Shown here one piece after another: positions 1 to 8,839 of a DNA stretch of 64,000 nt. Source of the DNA: Pedobacter sp. ISL-64 (GTDB lineage: Bacteria > Bacteroidota > Bacteroidia > Sphingobacteriales > Sphingobacteriaceae). The stretch lies in assembly GCF_018613605.1 (NCBI RefSeq), contig NZ_JAGGPU010000006.1:664411-728410 (forward strand), read 5' to 3'. The position numbers and the translations under genes are program-made. Position 1 is the first letter of the stretch. Each line of letters starts with the position of its first letter. The notes below the pieces were generated by a model, which was given only the letters and a program-made list of their open reading frames with translations, was not told the DNA's origin and made no database searches.

Positions 1-708
1 TTTTATAGCGGAATTTAACTCAACAATTGCATCTTTCGGTTTTCCTAGATTAAGTAGAGCGATAGCTTTATTTCGGTATGCGATATAAAGTTTAGGATTA
101 ATGCTGATGGCTCGATTATAATCCTTCAAAGCTTTTTTATATTCCTTGAGGTCATTGTAAACTGCCCCTCTAACATTATACACCTTATCCAATGCGCTAT
201 CAGGAAGCGCTATTGCTTTCGATAAATCTTTTAGCGCATTGGAATATAATTTCAATATTGCATAATCGGTCGCCCGATTTTTATAAGCACCTGAATATTT
301 TGAATTAAGTGATATAGCAACTGAATAATCTTCAATAGCTTCCTTGTAATTTTTCAGTTTATCCTTTATTAAAGCTCTTTGAAAATACACCCTTGAAAAT
401 TTTGGCTCTAGCACTATAGCTTGATCAAATTCTTTTAACGCACTCTCGAGGTTATTTTTCTTTACGTGGATCAGACCTCGTATATAATAACCCAGGCTTG
501 AAAAGGGATTCAGAGAAATAGAGAAATTTGCCAAATTGTAAGCTCCATCTAAATCGCCAGCCATATATGCCAAACCAGCACTATAAAAGTATAGCTTAGC
601 ACTTTTCAATTCGATCAAATCCTTATCAATCAACAAGTCTCTCAACTTATCGTAATTTTTACTTTGATAAGCTTCAGAGGTTAGCTTTTCTAATTCTTCT
701 ATATTCAT
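1..708 (-). CDS. TPR-repeat protein, 3' end outside window
   Basis: The minus-strand frame opens at the ATG at 706-708 and stays open to the window edge, giving at least 236 residues without a stop. The product is a chain of tetratricopeptide repeats: successive ~34-residue units with patterns such as ALKEFDQAIVLEPKF, AIEDYSVAISLNSKY and ALKDYNRAISINPKL. There is no signal peptide or membrane segment, so it should be cytoplasmic. TPR proteins are protein-binding scaffolds; partner and pathway cannot be read from the sequence. The gene lies outside the att-bounded element and beside a decayed recombinase, so it may belong to an older neighbouring insertion. The C-terminus is not visible. Confidence 0.8.
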   Translation of the reverse strand, partial: MNIEELEKLTSEAYQSKNYDKLRDLLIDKDLIELKSAKLYFYSAGLAYMAGDLDGAYNLANFSISLNPFSSLGYYIRGLIHVKKNNLESALKEFDQAIVLEPKFSRVYFQRALIKDKLKNYKEAIEDYSVAISLNSKYSGAYKNRATDYAILKLYSNALKDLSKAIALPDSALDKVYNVRGAVYNDLKEYKKALKDYNRAISINPKLYIAYRNKAIALLNLGKPKDAIVELNSAIK

Positions 709-1216
709 TTCTAGTTCTTTGATTTTTCATGCGAAAGTTCTAATGTTTAATTTGATTAAATCCATTCACCTTTAAGATTAATATGTAATTAGCTTTACTG
801 AAAGCCATCAACGCAAAATTGGTGACAAATATCTGTGTTAAATAAGAAGAATCAATATTTCCGAACTAAGTCCTTTAAATATTACTATTACAAGTTTCGA
901 AGCTTATGAACACAAAGATTTGCATCGGCCAATGAAATGTCACGCTAAACACAAAATATTCGCGTCATATCCTTTTTGTAATTCCTACACAACCCAAAAG
1001 AAATGAGCTTGCGTGATTGAAGAGTTTTTGAGAATACTTTTGGGGACTACCTGTGATTTTGAGAGATTCAGACATTCGAGCATATAATTTAATTGTCAAG
1101 CATTGTAACAAATTGCGTTGAAAAAGCAATATAGGATTTTAGATGATAATGTGAAAGTTATGTATTTTTTTATTCAAAAAAATAATATTCTTCAAAAATA
1201 ACAAACCTCCTGAACT
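709..1216. other. AT-rich stretch without a recognisable gene
   Basis: About 500 bases with stops in all frames. No tRNA, strong hairpin or convincing reading frame is seen. It lies between the start of the TPR gene and the recombinase remnant, so it may hold the TPR promoter and decayed mobile DNA. Confidence 0.5.
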
Positions 1217-1523
1217 TATTTCTCAGAACTATTAATGGAGAAAAGAATTGAGTCTGAAGATTTCAGGAATATGAAATCAAGGAATGCCATAAAATTAGAT
1301 AAACTAAACAATAAGCTGACCAGATTAGATTCTGAAAAAATCGATATTGAGGAATTGTTGGAGATTAGTATCAAGAACCTATTAAAAACTTGACTATGCT
1401 TATGAGATTGCCAAGATGGATAAAAAAAGAGAAATTATCGCCGCAATTTCTCCTGATAAATTTCACGTCGAAAATGCGGCACTTCGAACTGTTAGGATTA
1501 ACGAAGTAATTAGAGACATCTAG
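1217..1523 (+). pseudogene. Decayed C-terminus of a large serine recombinase
   Basis: Two adjoining reading frames match the C-terminal region of the intact recombinase encoded at 28183-29829. The first (about 1217-1386) reads YFSELLMEKRIESEDFRNMK, against IRELLTSRQIEPEDFREMK in the intact protein. The second (about 1385-1523) reads DYAYEIAKMDKKREIIAAIS and then LRTVRINEVIRDI, against DCVYEAAETELKRSIISSMF and LRTGRVNEAVKYI. One extra A in a run of five A near 1384 explains the frame change. The resolvase, recombinase and zinc-ribbon parts are missing. It sits just before the left tRNA-Pro copy, exactly as the intact gene sits before the right copy. Confidence 0.75.
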
Positions 1524-1550
1524 CAGAAAGACAATGAGTTATGAGCAAAT

Positions 1551-1586
1551 AAAAAAGGACAAAATGAAAATAAACTCACTTTGTCC
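1551..1586 (-). terminator. Terminator of the left tRNA-Pro copy
   Basis: On the minus strand, downstream of the tRNA 3' end, an 11-bp hairpin (1557-1567 with 1576-1586, one wobble pair) is followed by a run of T. The right tRNA copy has an equivalent but not identical hairpin. Confidence 0.7.
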
Positions 1587-1590
1587 TCTG

Positions 1591-1678
1591 AAGTCGGGAT
1601 GGCAGGATTCGAACCTACGACCTCCTGCTCCCAAAGCAGGCGCGATACCGGGCTACGCTACATCCCGAACTTGGTATC
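1591..1678. repeat. attL: left 88-bp direct repeat of the integrated element
   Basis: Identical over 88 bases to 29693-29780. It covers a full tRNA-Pro gene, 3 bases beyond its 3' end and 11 bases upstream of its 5' end; the sequences diverge on both sides. Such flanking repeats are the signature of site-specific integration at a tRNA gene. The exact crossover inside the repeat cannot be told. Confidence 0.85.
1594..1667 (-). tRNA. tRNA-Pro(UGG), copy at the far end of the element
   Basis: Minus-strand cloverleaf of 74 nt including the discriminator base, with CCA not encoded. Acceptor stem CGGGATG/CATCCCG, anticodon loop TTTGGGA giving anticodon UGG, T arm with GGTTCGAATCC. It is identical to the copy at 29696-29769. 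This is probably the copy carried in by the element, because it has lost the upstream tRNA-Ser and that operon's promoter. Expression would need a new promoter; a weak TACATTTG box lies on the minus strand near 1796-1803. Confidence 0.9.
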
Positions 1679-1984
1679 GATCTTTTAATCCTGTTTTAAA
1701 AGTGGATCAACTTTTTGTCGCCCTGCCTGTACAATTTTCGAACTTTTTCATCGAAGACTTGAAACGATTGGCAATGCTTAATTCGTTCGACGGTGCAAAT
1801 GTATAATAATTATTTAAAAAAACTACGGTGTGCCTGATGATTTTCTATTGAATTTTTCAGGTACACTTATTATTTATTGAGTGTCAAATGCAACTAACTG
1901 TACGCCAATAAAGAACCCCCGATTATACCCTTGCGAAGGGTTGCATAAAATATTTGAGTTTTTATGTGAAAGAGAAAATGTGCG

Positions 1985-2935
1985 ATGGAAAAACTGACTT
2001 ATACCGAGGCAAAGCAACTCGACCTTGTGGATTACCTAAGCTCTTTAGGTTATCTGCCCGCAAAAATAAACCGTTCAGATTACTGGTATCTCTCCCCATT
2101 GCGGGAGGAGAAGACACCTTCCTTTAAGGTCAACCAGAATTTAAATGTATGGTACGATCATGGGTTGGGTAAAGGAGGTAATCTTATAGATTTCGGTGTG
2201 CAATATTTTAATTGTACTCCAGGTGAATTACTGCAACGATTATCAGGACAGACTATTCCTGTTTTTTCTTTTCACCCGCCCTTTCAGGCAGGCAATCCGC
2301 ATACCGCTCAATTGTCCCCTGCTGGTGAAAAGAAAGAGAATCCTGAGCGTAAAATTATTGTTGTGGACAGCCGTCCGCTTGCAGATAAAAGCCTGTTGGA
2401 ATATCTGCATAAGCGGAGCATACCGCCCGAGGTTGCCAGCCGTTTCTGCCGGGAGGTAGATTTCCTTTTGTACGGAAAAAAACAGACGGTCATCGGCTTT
2501 GCAAACAATGCCGGAGGATATGAACTCCGCAGTGAAGATTTTAAAGGCAGCAGCTCCCCGAAAGCGGTCACCTTACATGCAGGAAAACCATCGGATGACC
2601 TTGCTGTCTTCGAGGGATTTTTCAGCTTCTTATCGTTCCAGACAATCAATCGGAATAAGGGGACACCCCTGACAAATTGCCTGGTCTTAAACTCCCTCTC
2701 CTTCTTTGAAAAGAGCCGGGCAGTAATGGATGAATACAGGCAGGTGCATCTGCTGTTGGACAGGGATGCAGCGGGTATAAAGGCTACGCTGAAAGCCCTG
2801 AAATGGAACACAGGAAAAACAGACAAGTATATAGACCGGAGCGGTTTCTATAAAGACTATAAGGATTTGAACGACTGGCTTAAAAGCAAACAGCCACAGA
2901 TAAAGCAAGGTCAGGGAATCAGGAGGTCTTTTTGA
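1985..2935 (+). CDS. Mobile-element primase-like protein (degenerate CHC2 plus Toprim)
   Basis: The 316-residue protein resembles primases carried by Bacteroidota mobilizable elements. Residues ~1-90 follow the CHC2 zinc-finger fold (EEKTPSFKVN, GKGGNLIDF), but the zinc-binding cysteines and histidine of DnaG are not conserved. Residues ~205-275 look like a Toprim domain with LAVFEGFFS as the glutamate motif and LLLDRDAAG as the DxD motif. No helicase domain follows, so it is much shorter than DnaG (about 600 residues). Expected role: priming replacement-strand synthesis of the element after transfer. It precedes the candidate oriT and mobilization genes on the same strand, which supports that role. 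Confidence 0.8.
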   Translation: MEKLTYTEAKQLDLVDYLSSLGYLPAKINRSDYWYLSPLREEKTPSFKVNQNLNVWYDHGLGKGGNLIDFGVQYFNCTPGELLQRLSGQTIPVFSFHPPFQAGNPHTAQLSPAGEKKENPERKIIVVDSRPLADKSLLEYLHKRSIPPEVASRFCREVDFLLYGKKQTVIGFANNAGGYELRSEDFKGSSSPKAVTLHAGKPSDDLAVFEGFFSFLSFQTINRNKGTPLTNCLVLNSLSFFEKSRAVMDEYRQVHLLLDRDAAGIKATLKALKWNTGKTDKYIDRSGFYKDYKDLNDWLKSKQPQIKQGQGIRRSF

Positions 2936-2948
2936 GGTTTGAGTGGTA

Positions 2949-3034
2949 GCCAGCTATGTATTGGTTAAACCAATACGCTGGCTCACCTCATGCTATCGCA
3001 TTCGTTGAGGGATTTTTTTCATGCTATCGCATTC
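2949..3034. other. Candidate origin of transfer (oriT)
   Basis: The short gap before the mobilization genes holds an inverted repeat with 9-bp perfect arms (2958-2966 with 2968-2976), extended by 6-bp outer arms (2949-2954 with 2977-2982). It is followed by two perfect 15-bp direct repeats, CATGCTATCGCATTC, at 2989-3003 and 3020-3034. An inverted repeat plus iterons directly upstream of MobC and relaxase genes is typical of oriT. The nick site was not identified. Confidence 0.5.
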
Positions 3035-3054
3035 AAAAAATAAAAGAGAGAAAG

Positions 3055-3438
3055 ATGATGGAAGGATTGAATGTAACTACAAAGCACAAAGGCGGCCGGC
3101 CAAAAAAGGCCGTCAAAAAAGACCAGCTAATGGCAATTAAATGTACGCTTTATGAACGTAAGGTGATTGAGGCCAGAGCTAAAAGCGCAGGGCTTACCGT
3201 ATCAGAATACCTGCGGGAAATGGGACTTACCGGAAAGATTGACAGGCGGAATAAGGCATTGCCCAAAGAAGTTTTAGGCTTTACCGCCATGCTCAACCAT
3301 CTGGCCGCGAACCTGAACCAGCTTGCCAAAAAGCGCAACGCAAACGATGAGCTAAGCCCATTGGAAAGGGCTGCGCTAAAGACGCAATCCGGTCAGTTGA
3401 AAGATATCGCCATACAGATTAAAAGCCATTTACAATGA
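3055..3438 (+). CDS. MobC-like relaxosome accessory protein
   Basis: About 127 residues from the tandem ATGs at 3055/3058. The open frame extends upstream to 2956, but that stretch lies in the repeat-rich candidate oriT and looks non-coding. Family features are a basic N-terminus (GGRPKKAVKK), a ribbon-helix-helix-like segment (MAIKCTLYERKVIEARAKSA then TVSEYLREMGL) and a C-terminal helix (LNHLAANLNQLAKKRN) typical of Bacteroidota plasmid mobilization MobC/BmgB proteins. These bind oriT and recruit or orient the relaxase. The stop overlaps the relaxase start (ATGA at 3435-3438), so translation is probably coupled. Confidence 0.8.
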   Translation: MMEGLNVTTKHKGGRPKKAVKKDQLMAIKCTLYERKVIEARAKSAGLTVSEYLREMGLTGKIDRRNKALPKEVLGFTAMLNHLAANLNQLAKKRNANDELSPLERAALKTQSGQLKDIAIQIKSHLQ

Positions 3439-4439
3439 TAGGCCACGTATCCATCGGCAGCTCTTTTTATCACCTGATCCGCTATTGCCTGGAGGATAAA
3501 AAAGAGCTGTCCGAAGAGAAAAAACAGGAGCTTTCCATGCAGGATAATTTGCAGCATCAGCAGCGTGCCGAAGTACTGGAATACAACCAGTGCTTCGGCA
3601 ACAAACAGGAGCTGACCGAGCAGTTTAAAGATGTCCGCAAACTCAGCAGGCGGGTTGAAAAACCAGTGCTGCATTTATCCCTGCGGCTGGCTCCGGGCGA
3701 GGTGCTGACAAAAGCCCAGTTGATGGAAATGGGCAGGGCTTGCGCCCTTGAATTTGGCGTGGCAGATAACCAGTATATCTGCGTGCTGCATAAGGATACC
3801 AAAGAACAGCATATCCATATCGCCGCCAACCGCGTTGGCTTTAATGGTAAGGTAGCCAGTGACAGCAACAGCTACAAGAGGATGGCTGCTCTTTGCAGGC
3901 GACTGGAAAAGCAGTACGGGTTGCAGGAGGTACTAAGCCCCCGTGCTTTCCTGCCACCAAAGGAAAGGCATCTGCCACGCCATGACAGCAGGAAGGAAAA
4001 GCTAAGGGATGATATCCGCAGTACGCTGGAGCGGGTAACTGACTATCCCTCATTTGAAAAAAAGATGCAGGCATTGGGATATACTGTACTTAAAGGACGC
4101 GGCATTTCTTTTATAGATGACAAAAAAGTAAAAATAAAAGGCAGCGAAGTCGGGTTTTCACTGGCGAAGATAGAACGGGTCTTCAGCGTTCAGCAGCAAT
4201 TAGTAATGCACAGGTCGGGAAATCATCACAGGCTGTCCAACGCAAATGCCAAAGCATTTTTACAGAACCATACTAACCCATATGCAGGATTGCCAGTAGG
4301 TGAAATTGAAAAGCAGCTCACGGGTATATTATCCGAATTACTGAAGCCGGAATACGCACCCGATTACGTTGACCCTGCACTTATCAGGGAAGCGAAGAAG
4401 AAACATAAGAAGAAACCAAATCGAAAAATACGCAGGTAA
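3435..4439 (+). CDS. Relaxase / mobilization nuclease (MobA-type)
   Basis: The 334-residue protein matches the Relaxase (Pfam PF03432) family. It begins MIGHVSIGSSFYHLIRYCLE, where an N-terminal tyrosine (Y12 or Y17) is the likely nicking residue. Metal-binding motif III is clear as EQHIHIAANRV at ~118-128. The C-terminus is basic (KKKHKKKPNRKIRR) and may bind DNA. Known role: nick oriT, stay covalently attached to the 5' end, and lead transfer through a type IV secretion channel. No such channel is encoded in the element, so mobilization must use a co-resident conjugative element. It is the second gene of the mob operon, followed after 17 bp by a small membrane-protein gene. Confidence 0.9.
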   Translation: MIGHVSIGSSFYHLIRYCLEDKKELSEEKKQELSMQDNLQHQQRAEVLEYNQCFGNKQELTEQFKDVRKLSRRVEKPVLHLSLRLAPGEVLTKAQLMEMGRACALEFGVADNQYICVLHKDTKEQHIHIAANRVGFNGKVASDSNSYKRMAALCRRLEKQYGLQEVLSPRAFLPPKERHLPRHDSRKEKLRDDIRSTLERVTDYPSFEKKMQALGYTVLKGRGISFIDDKKVKIKGSEVGFSLAKIERVFSVQQQLVMHRSGNHHRLSNANAKAFLQNHTNPYAGLPVGEIEKQLTGILSELLKPEYAPDYVDPALIREAKKKHKKKPNRKIRR

Positions 4440-4456
4440 TATTAAATCGCACAGTT

Positions 4457-5011
4457 ATGGACACTACAGCAAAAAATGAACAGATCGAAAAAGAAACACT
4501 CGGATTGGTCCTGGAAGAATTCACCCAGGAGCAGAAACTGGCCAATCAAAGCATCAATGACCTAATCAGCGCTGTCAATGCTATCGGCAGCAAGGTAGAT
4601 GATTTAAAAAAAGAACAGGAAAAACCGCAGGCTCCTGTCATAAATGATAATAAGCCCTTGCAGCAGATCGTATTGAAGGAATTGGTGAATATCAGACAAC
4701 TGATCGGCGAACAGCCCAAAGGTATTGTCAGAAAATTTCAGGTACTGCTGTTCCCTGAACAGGATGCCAAACTTTTTTATAAGATCGTTTTTAGCCGCTG
4801 GCTGTTATGGCTGGCCGTTATGCTCCTTATCACCAACATCTATAAATTCAGCATCAGTTACAATGACAACCAAAAGGAGATTAAAATTGAGCAGATTGAA
4901 AATGACCGGATCAGGAAGTCATGGAACTATATGTACAACCATAACGGTAAGGCGGTAAAATTGCTGATGGAGAAAGCATATGCCAGATCAGGGCAGCAGG
5001 CAGATCAATAG
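4457..5011 (+). CDS. Small membrane protein of the mobilization operon
   Basis: 184 residues, family not recognised. Residues ~1-90 are hydrophilic, glutamate/lysine-rich and helical, likely coiled coil. Residues ~113-131 (WLLWLAVMLLITNIYKF) form the only membrane segment. The rest is a charged tail with KEIKIEQIENDRIRKSW. The layout suggests a single-pass inner-membrane protein with both ends able to contact partners. It lies 17 bp after the relaxase on the same strand, so it is probably co-transcribed and may help mobilization, for example by tethering the relaxosome to the membrane. That role is inferred from position only. Confidence 0.6.
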   Translation: MDTTAKNEQIEKETLGLVLEEFTQEQKLANQSINDLISAVNAIGSKVDDLKKEQEKPQAPVINDNKPLQQIVLKELVNIRQLIGEQPKGIVRKFQVLLFPEQDAKLFYKIVFSRWLLWLAVMLLITNIYKFSISYNDNQKEIKIEQIENDRIRKSWNYMYNHNGKAVKLLMEKAYARSGQQADQ

Positions 5012-5314
5012 CCAGGTAATGCAGGTCTATTGATAGTAAACAAATACAGAAAAGGATGTAGTCTTATTATTAATAAAATTTTTTTAAAGAAATGGTTCTT
5101 CCGAAATCCGCACAGGCGCTCGGATTGCAATTTTATCACAAAATTTTTTTTCAAAATGAGGTTTTCCGTAAAAAAATTAACATAAAACTACCTTAGTTTA
5201 GCATCAAAAAACTAAAAATAATAGCATTTCGTGCGCTATAAAAAGCAGTTATAACATACTAAAAAGCCAATAAATCTTATAAAACCAATCTTATCAACCA
5301 ATAAATTATTATTT
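5012..5314. other. AT-rich leader before the Rhs locus
   Basis: A 303-base gap with no reading frame. It is AT-rich with T-tracts near 5080 and 5145. It probably carries the promoter of the Rhs genes; a weak -7-like TAGTTTAG is near 5195, but no clear -33 partner is seen. Confidence 0.4.
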
Positions 5315-8300
5315 ATGAAAAGCCATATTCTCAACGGGAGTGCCTTGTTAAAACAAGGTGCCATCCTATTAATTTGCCTGCTATGCAATTTACTTGTTTC
5401 AGCGCAAGGGCAACCGAATCCGCCCTCGATTGTAGGCCAATTGCCTACCATTTCACCACCATCACCTACAGTGGCGGCATTAATGAAATTTGAAGAAGTA
5501 TCCGTCAATCATTACACAGGCATACCCGATGTTTCTATCCCACTCTATAGTGTTGGAACTTTATCGCCTGATATAAATATGGACATATCTTTAAAATACC
5601 ATCCCTCATCCATAGCTGTTGAAGAGGTTGCCGGCTATACCGGATTGGGCTGGAGTATTTTTAGCGGCGGAAGTGTCGCGCGAACTGTTAAGGGAGCGCC
5701 GGACGAAGAATCTGAACCTGGGGATACAGGACGTATCGGCATTTTGCAAGACAATCCGGATCCCAGCGGAAATTATGGAATTAATCGCTATAACGAAGTC
5801 CTGGCATTGCTCGGAACATCAGTAACGCCGGAACAGTCGACAATGATAGGCGAATACGGCTGGGGGGTCGCACAGAACGGTAAATTTGATACACAGCATG
5901 ATTTATGGCAGTATAATTTTATGGGTCATACCGGCAGGTTCTTTATTAAAAGAGATTTTACTACCGGTCAATTGGTTCCTGTAAAATTGGATAACGACAA
6001 TGCAATGACTATTACCCTGGACTATTCTCAATCTGCGTACGATTACTATAGGCATAGATATGAGATAGAATTCAACGGTTTCACCCTGCACGATGACAGG
6101 GGCTACAAATATGTTTTTACAGCTAAGGAAATGACGGAAGAAAGAAATGCTTATGCAACCTATGCCTACGCTGGACTGGGTAATGTCGGTCCGATAACCA
6201 CGCCGCTGTTAAGCTATGCCAGTGCATTCAACCTGACAGAAATTTGGGACAATAATGATAAGCTTCTTGTCAGTATTTCTTATATCGATACTCAGGAAGT
6301 GGTTCAGCGCCACACAGAGTCTGTGAATTATATTACAGCCCCAACAAGCGCTCTCGCCTTAATCCAAGATCCGGCAGTGATCATATATGGATTGCCTGCA
6401 AGCCAAACGACATCAACTATCTCGACAGATGTTATGACTAAAAAAATTGCAACCATAGAGGTCATCAATAAAGCGAGGATTACTTTCGATACGGGGTTTG
6501 GCAGGGCCGATACCAATGTTAATGCCGTAAACGGAGATGCTCCCTATTTAAATTCCATGACAGTAAGGAATTGGTATGGTGAACTGATAAAACAGTATAA
6601 TTTTACCTATGATTACGCTACTCTGGGGCCGGAGATTACCCGAATGATATTATCCAGCGTAATCAATAAGAATACTTTAAACAATGGGGAAGAACTGACT
6701 TATTCATTGTCCTATAAAAATCAGAATGCTCCAAAAGGAACTAAAGATTATTGGGGTTATTACAGCAGAAGGCAAGCGGGCGGCAGGGAACCTGACGAAC
6801 TCGAATGTACCGCGAATATTCTGGAAAAGATGATATTGCCTACCGGCGGCAGTATCGTCTTTAATTATGGGCCAAATACCTATTCATTTATAGGAAGCGA
6901 ACCAGTTACTGACTTTTCTATTGATAACCCGTATGAGGAGCCGCTAGTAGTACAGGTACCCGGAGAAGGGGAAGTGGGTATCTTTCCAGCCCCGCCCACC
7001 ATGCCTACAGAAGTTTTCTTTGTAACTACATCGCCTGTACCGGGAGGTAAATTTTATGTCCGTGCAGACAATACCCAGGCCATGCATTCAATTGATGCAC
7101 TGGGTGATAATGGTTTAAACGACGGTACAGGTGTGAGCGATAGCTTTACTATGGAGGCCAATGTTAAATATTATGTCGGTTATAAGGTCCCGGGTGGAAT
7201 ACCGGGCAGCTACACCGGCACAGTACAGGTGTATAAAAATCAGACCTTAACTACTTTTGGGGCGGGTGGAAATGCAGAAGACCACCAGTGGCTGATGGGT
7301 GGGGGCATCCGCATCAACAGTATAAGCTATAATACGGATGATGCTACTTCCCAGTCCCCGAAAGTTAAACTTTACAGCTATCAATCCTTTGCAAACCCAA
7401 ACATAAGTAGCGGCTCGCTGGCTTTCGCCAAGCCTTTATTTAAGTTTTATACCGGAAAGACATGCTATTATGAAAACACTACTGCTGGTCCTAATCCCAG
7501 TCCCGGCGACCATTTCAACATTTCTTATACCACTACGACCAGCCACAATAACTTGGCTTATATCAGGACTAAAGGTTCTGATGTGGGCTATAAAAATATA
7601 ACTGTTTCCGAAACAGGTAACGGAAAGTCAGAGTATACCTATACCACTCCAATCGACTACCCGGGCATTTACGAAGTAACTCCCCCTTTCAGGCCCTTGC
7701 CTAATGATGATTATAAGAGGGGGCTTCTGCTTAAGGTCAGGCATTATGCTGAAACAAAAGTCAATGACAGTGTCGTTAGCTATAAGCCTTTGCTTGAAGA
7801 TACCTATGTCTATCCACCGGAAGGAGAAATGAACGATCAGGCAATAACTACAGGATACGCTATGGATCCAAGCTCTTCGTGGGCTGCTCCCCAATATGGC
7901 ACCTACTCTGCTTTCAAAAATTGTGTCGACAACCATTGCCTTGAAACCTTTGGAGATGAAGAATGGCATTTTTTGAGTTTGGGACTGGAGGTTCAGGAAC
8001 TTTTCGGATGGCCACAGCTTAAGGAAAAGATTTCCAAGGAATACTTCTATCCTGAAGGTGGAACAACGGCTAAAACCGTAACCACTACAGAAACGTATCA
8101 GTACAATTATAATAATAAAAAACTAAGTGAAAGCTCCAAAACGAACAGTTTAAATGAGGTTCTAAAAACAAAATATATTTATGATACGAATTCGAATGCA
8201 AGAAATCGTATAGGAATGATAAAAAGGATAGAATCCAAAAGAAATAATCAGATTACAGATACCAAAGATATCACGTATTCAAAAGCAGATTGGGGCAGTG

Positions 8301-8791
8301 CTAATAACTCCTTTCTTCCAAAAACTATTTTCGAAGCTAAGGGAGTAAACACCCTTCAATCAAGTATAAATATTAAAAAATATGATGTCTATAGCAATCC
8401 TGTTGAAGCGTCCCAGGAAAACGGAGCAACAATGTGCTATATATGGGGATATAATTCAAGCCAGCCTATTGCACTTATTGAAAATATAACTTATTCAACT
8501 TTGACATCAAATCCGACACTGCAAACGTATATCAACAATGCGGTAACAGCGTCGAATAATAATGACACCGTGACGCTGCTTGACAATCTCGAAGCGCTCA
8601 GGTCTGCCCTTCCTGCTTCGGCAACAATGACCGGCTATAGCTATAAGCCACTTGTAGGCGTAACCACTATTATAGATCCAAGAGGAAAGAGAGAAACATT
8701 TTACTATGATGGTTTTGGAAGGCTGAAGGAAGTACGAGATTCTCAGGGCAATCTTCTTTCCGAAAATGAATACTATTATAAGAACCAGTAA
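5315..8791 (+). CDS. Large exported Rhs-family protein without toxin tip
   Basis: 1158 residues with a signal peptide (AILLICLLCNLLVSAQG). The N-terminal part resembles SpvB/Rhs-type Bacteroidota proteins: FEEVSVNHYTGIPDVSIPLY, then ISLKYHPSSIAVEEVAGYTG and GLGWSI near residues 55-115. The middle is beta-rich. The C-terminus ends in a YD-repeat (YDGFGRLKEVRDSQGNLLS) and stops with no hypervariable domain. It is followed after 48 bp by the second Rhs gene. The pair is probably one operon; this protein may supply the shell or delivery part while the next carries the effector. Secretion beyond the inner membrane is not evident: no type IX C-terminal sorting domain was recognised. Homologues are usually annotated only as RHS repeat proteins. 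Confidence 0.75.
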   Translation: MKSHILNGSALLKQGAILLICLLCNLLVSAQGQPNPPSIVGQLPTISPPSPTVAALMKFEEVSVNHYTGIPDVSIPLYSVGTLSPDINMDISLKYHPSSIAVEEVAGYTGLGWSIFSGGSVARTVKGAPDEESEPGDTGRIGILQDNPDPSGNYGINRYNEVLALLGTSVTPEQSTMIGEYGWGVAQNGKFDTQHDLWQYNFMGHTGRFFIKRDFTTGQLVPVKLDNDNAMTITLDYSQSAYDYYRHRYEIEFNGFTLHDDRGYKYVFTAKEMTEERNAYATYAYAGLGNVGPITTPLLSYASAFNLTEIWDNNDKLLVSISYIDTQEVVQRHTESVNYITAPTSALALIQDPAVIIYGLPASQTTSTISTDVMTKKIATIEVINKARITFDTGFGRADTNVNAVNGDAPYLNSMTVRNWYGELIKQYNFTYDYATLGPEITRMILSSVINKNTLNNGEELTYSLSYKNQNAPKGTKDYWGYYSRRQAGGREPDELECTANILEKMILPTGGSIVFNYGPNTYSFIGSEPVTDFSIDNPYEEPLVVQVPGEGEVGIFPAPPTMPTEVFFVTTSPVPGGKFYVRADNTQAMHSIDALGDNGLNDGTGVSDSFTMEANVKYYVGYKVPGGIPGSYTGTVQVYKNQTLTTFGAGGNAEDHQWLMGGGIRINSISYNTDDATSQSPKVKLYSYQSFANPNISSGSLAFAKPLFKFYTGKTCYYENTTAGPNPSPGDHFNISYTTTTSHNNLAYIRTKGSDVGYKNITVSETGNGKSEYTYTTPIDYPGIYEVTPPFRPLPNDDYKRGLLLKVRHYAETKVNDSVVSYKPLLEDTYVYPPEGEMNDQAITTGYAMDPSSSWAAPQYGTYSAFKNCVDNHCLETFGDEEWHFLSLGLEVQELFGWPQLKEKISKEYFYPEGGTTAKTVTTTETYQYNYNNKKLSESSKTNSLNEVLKTKYIYDTNSNARNRIGMIKRIESKRNNQITDTKDITYSKADWGSANNSFLPKTIFEAKGVNTLQSSINIKKYDVYSNPVEASQENGATMCYIWGYNSSQPIALIENITYSTLTSNPTLQTYINNAVTASNNNDTVTLLDNLEALRSALPASATMTGYSYKPLVGVTTIIDPRGKRETFYYDGFGRLKEVRDSQGNLLSENEYYYKNQ

Positions 8792-8839
8792 ACGACAGCT
8801 GAGATTATGACTATTCGTATAACTTTAAAAAGAAGCACA

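Noticed and set aside
1534..1806. Open reading frame across the left tRNA-Pro
   Set aside because: It is the antisense translation of the tRNA and its flanks, a well-known false gene pattern.
2308..2826. 172-codon minus-strand frame
   Set aside because: Shadow of the primase-like gene, no family pattern.
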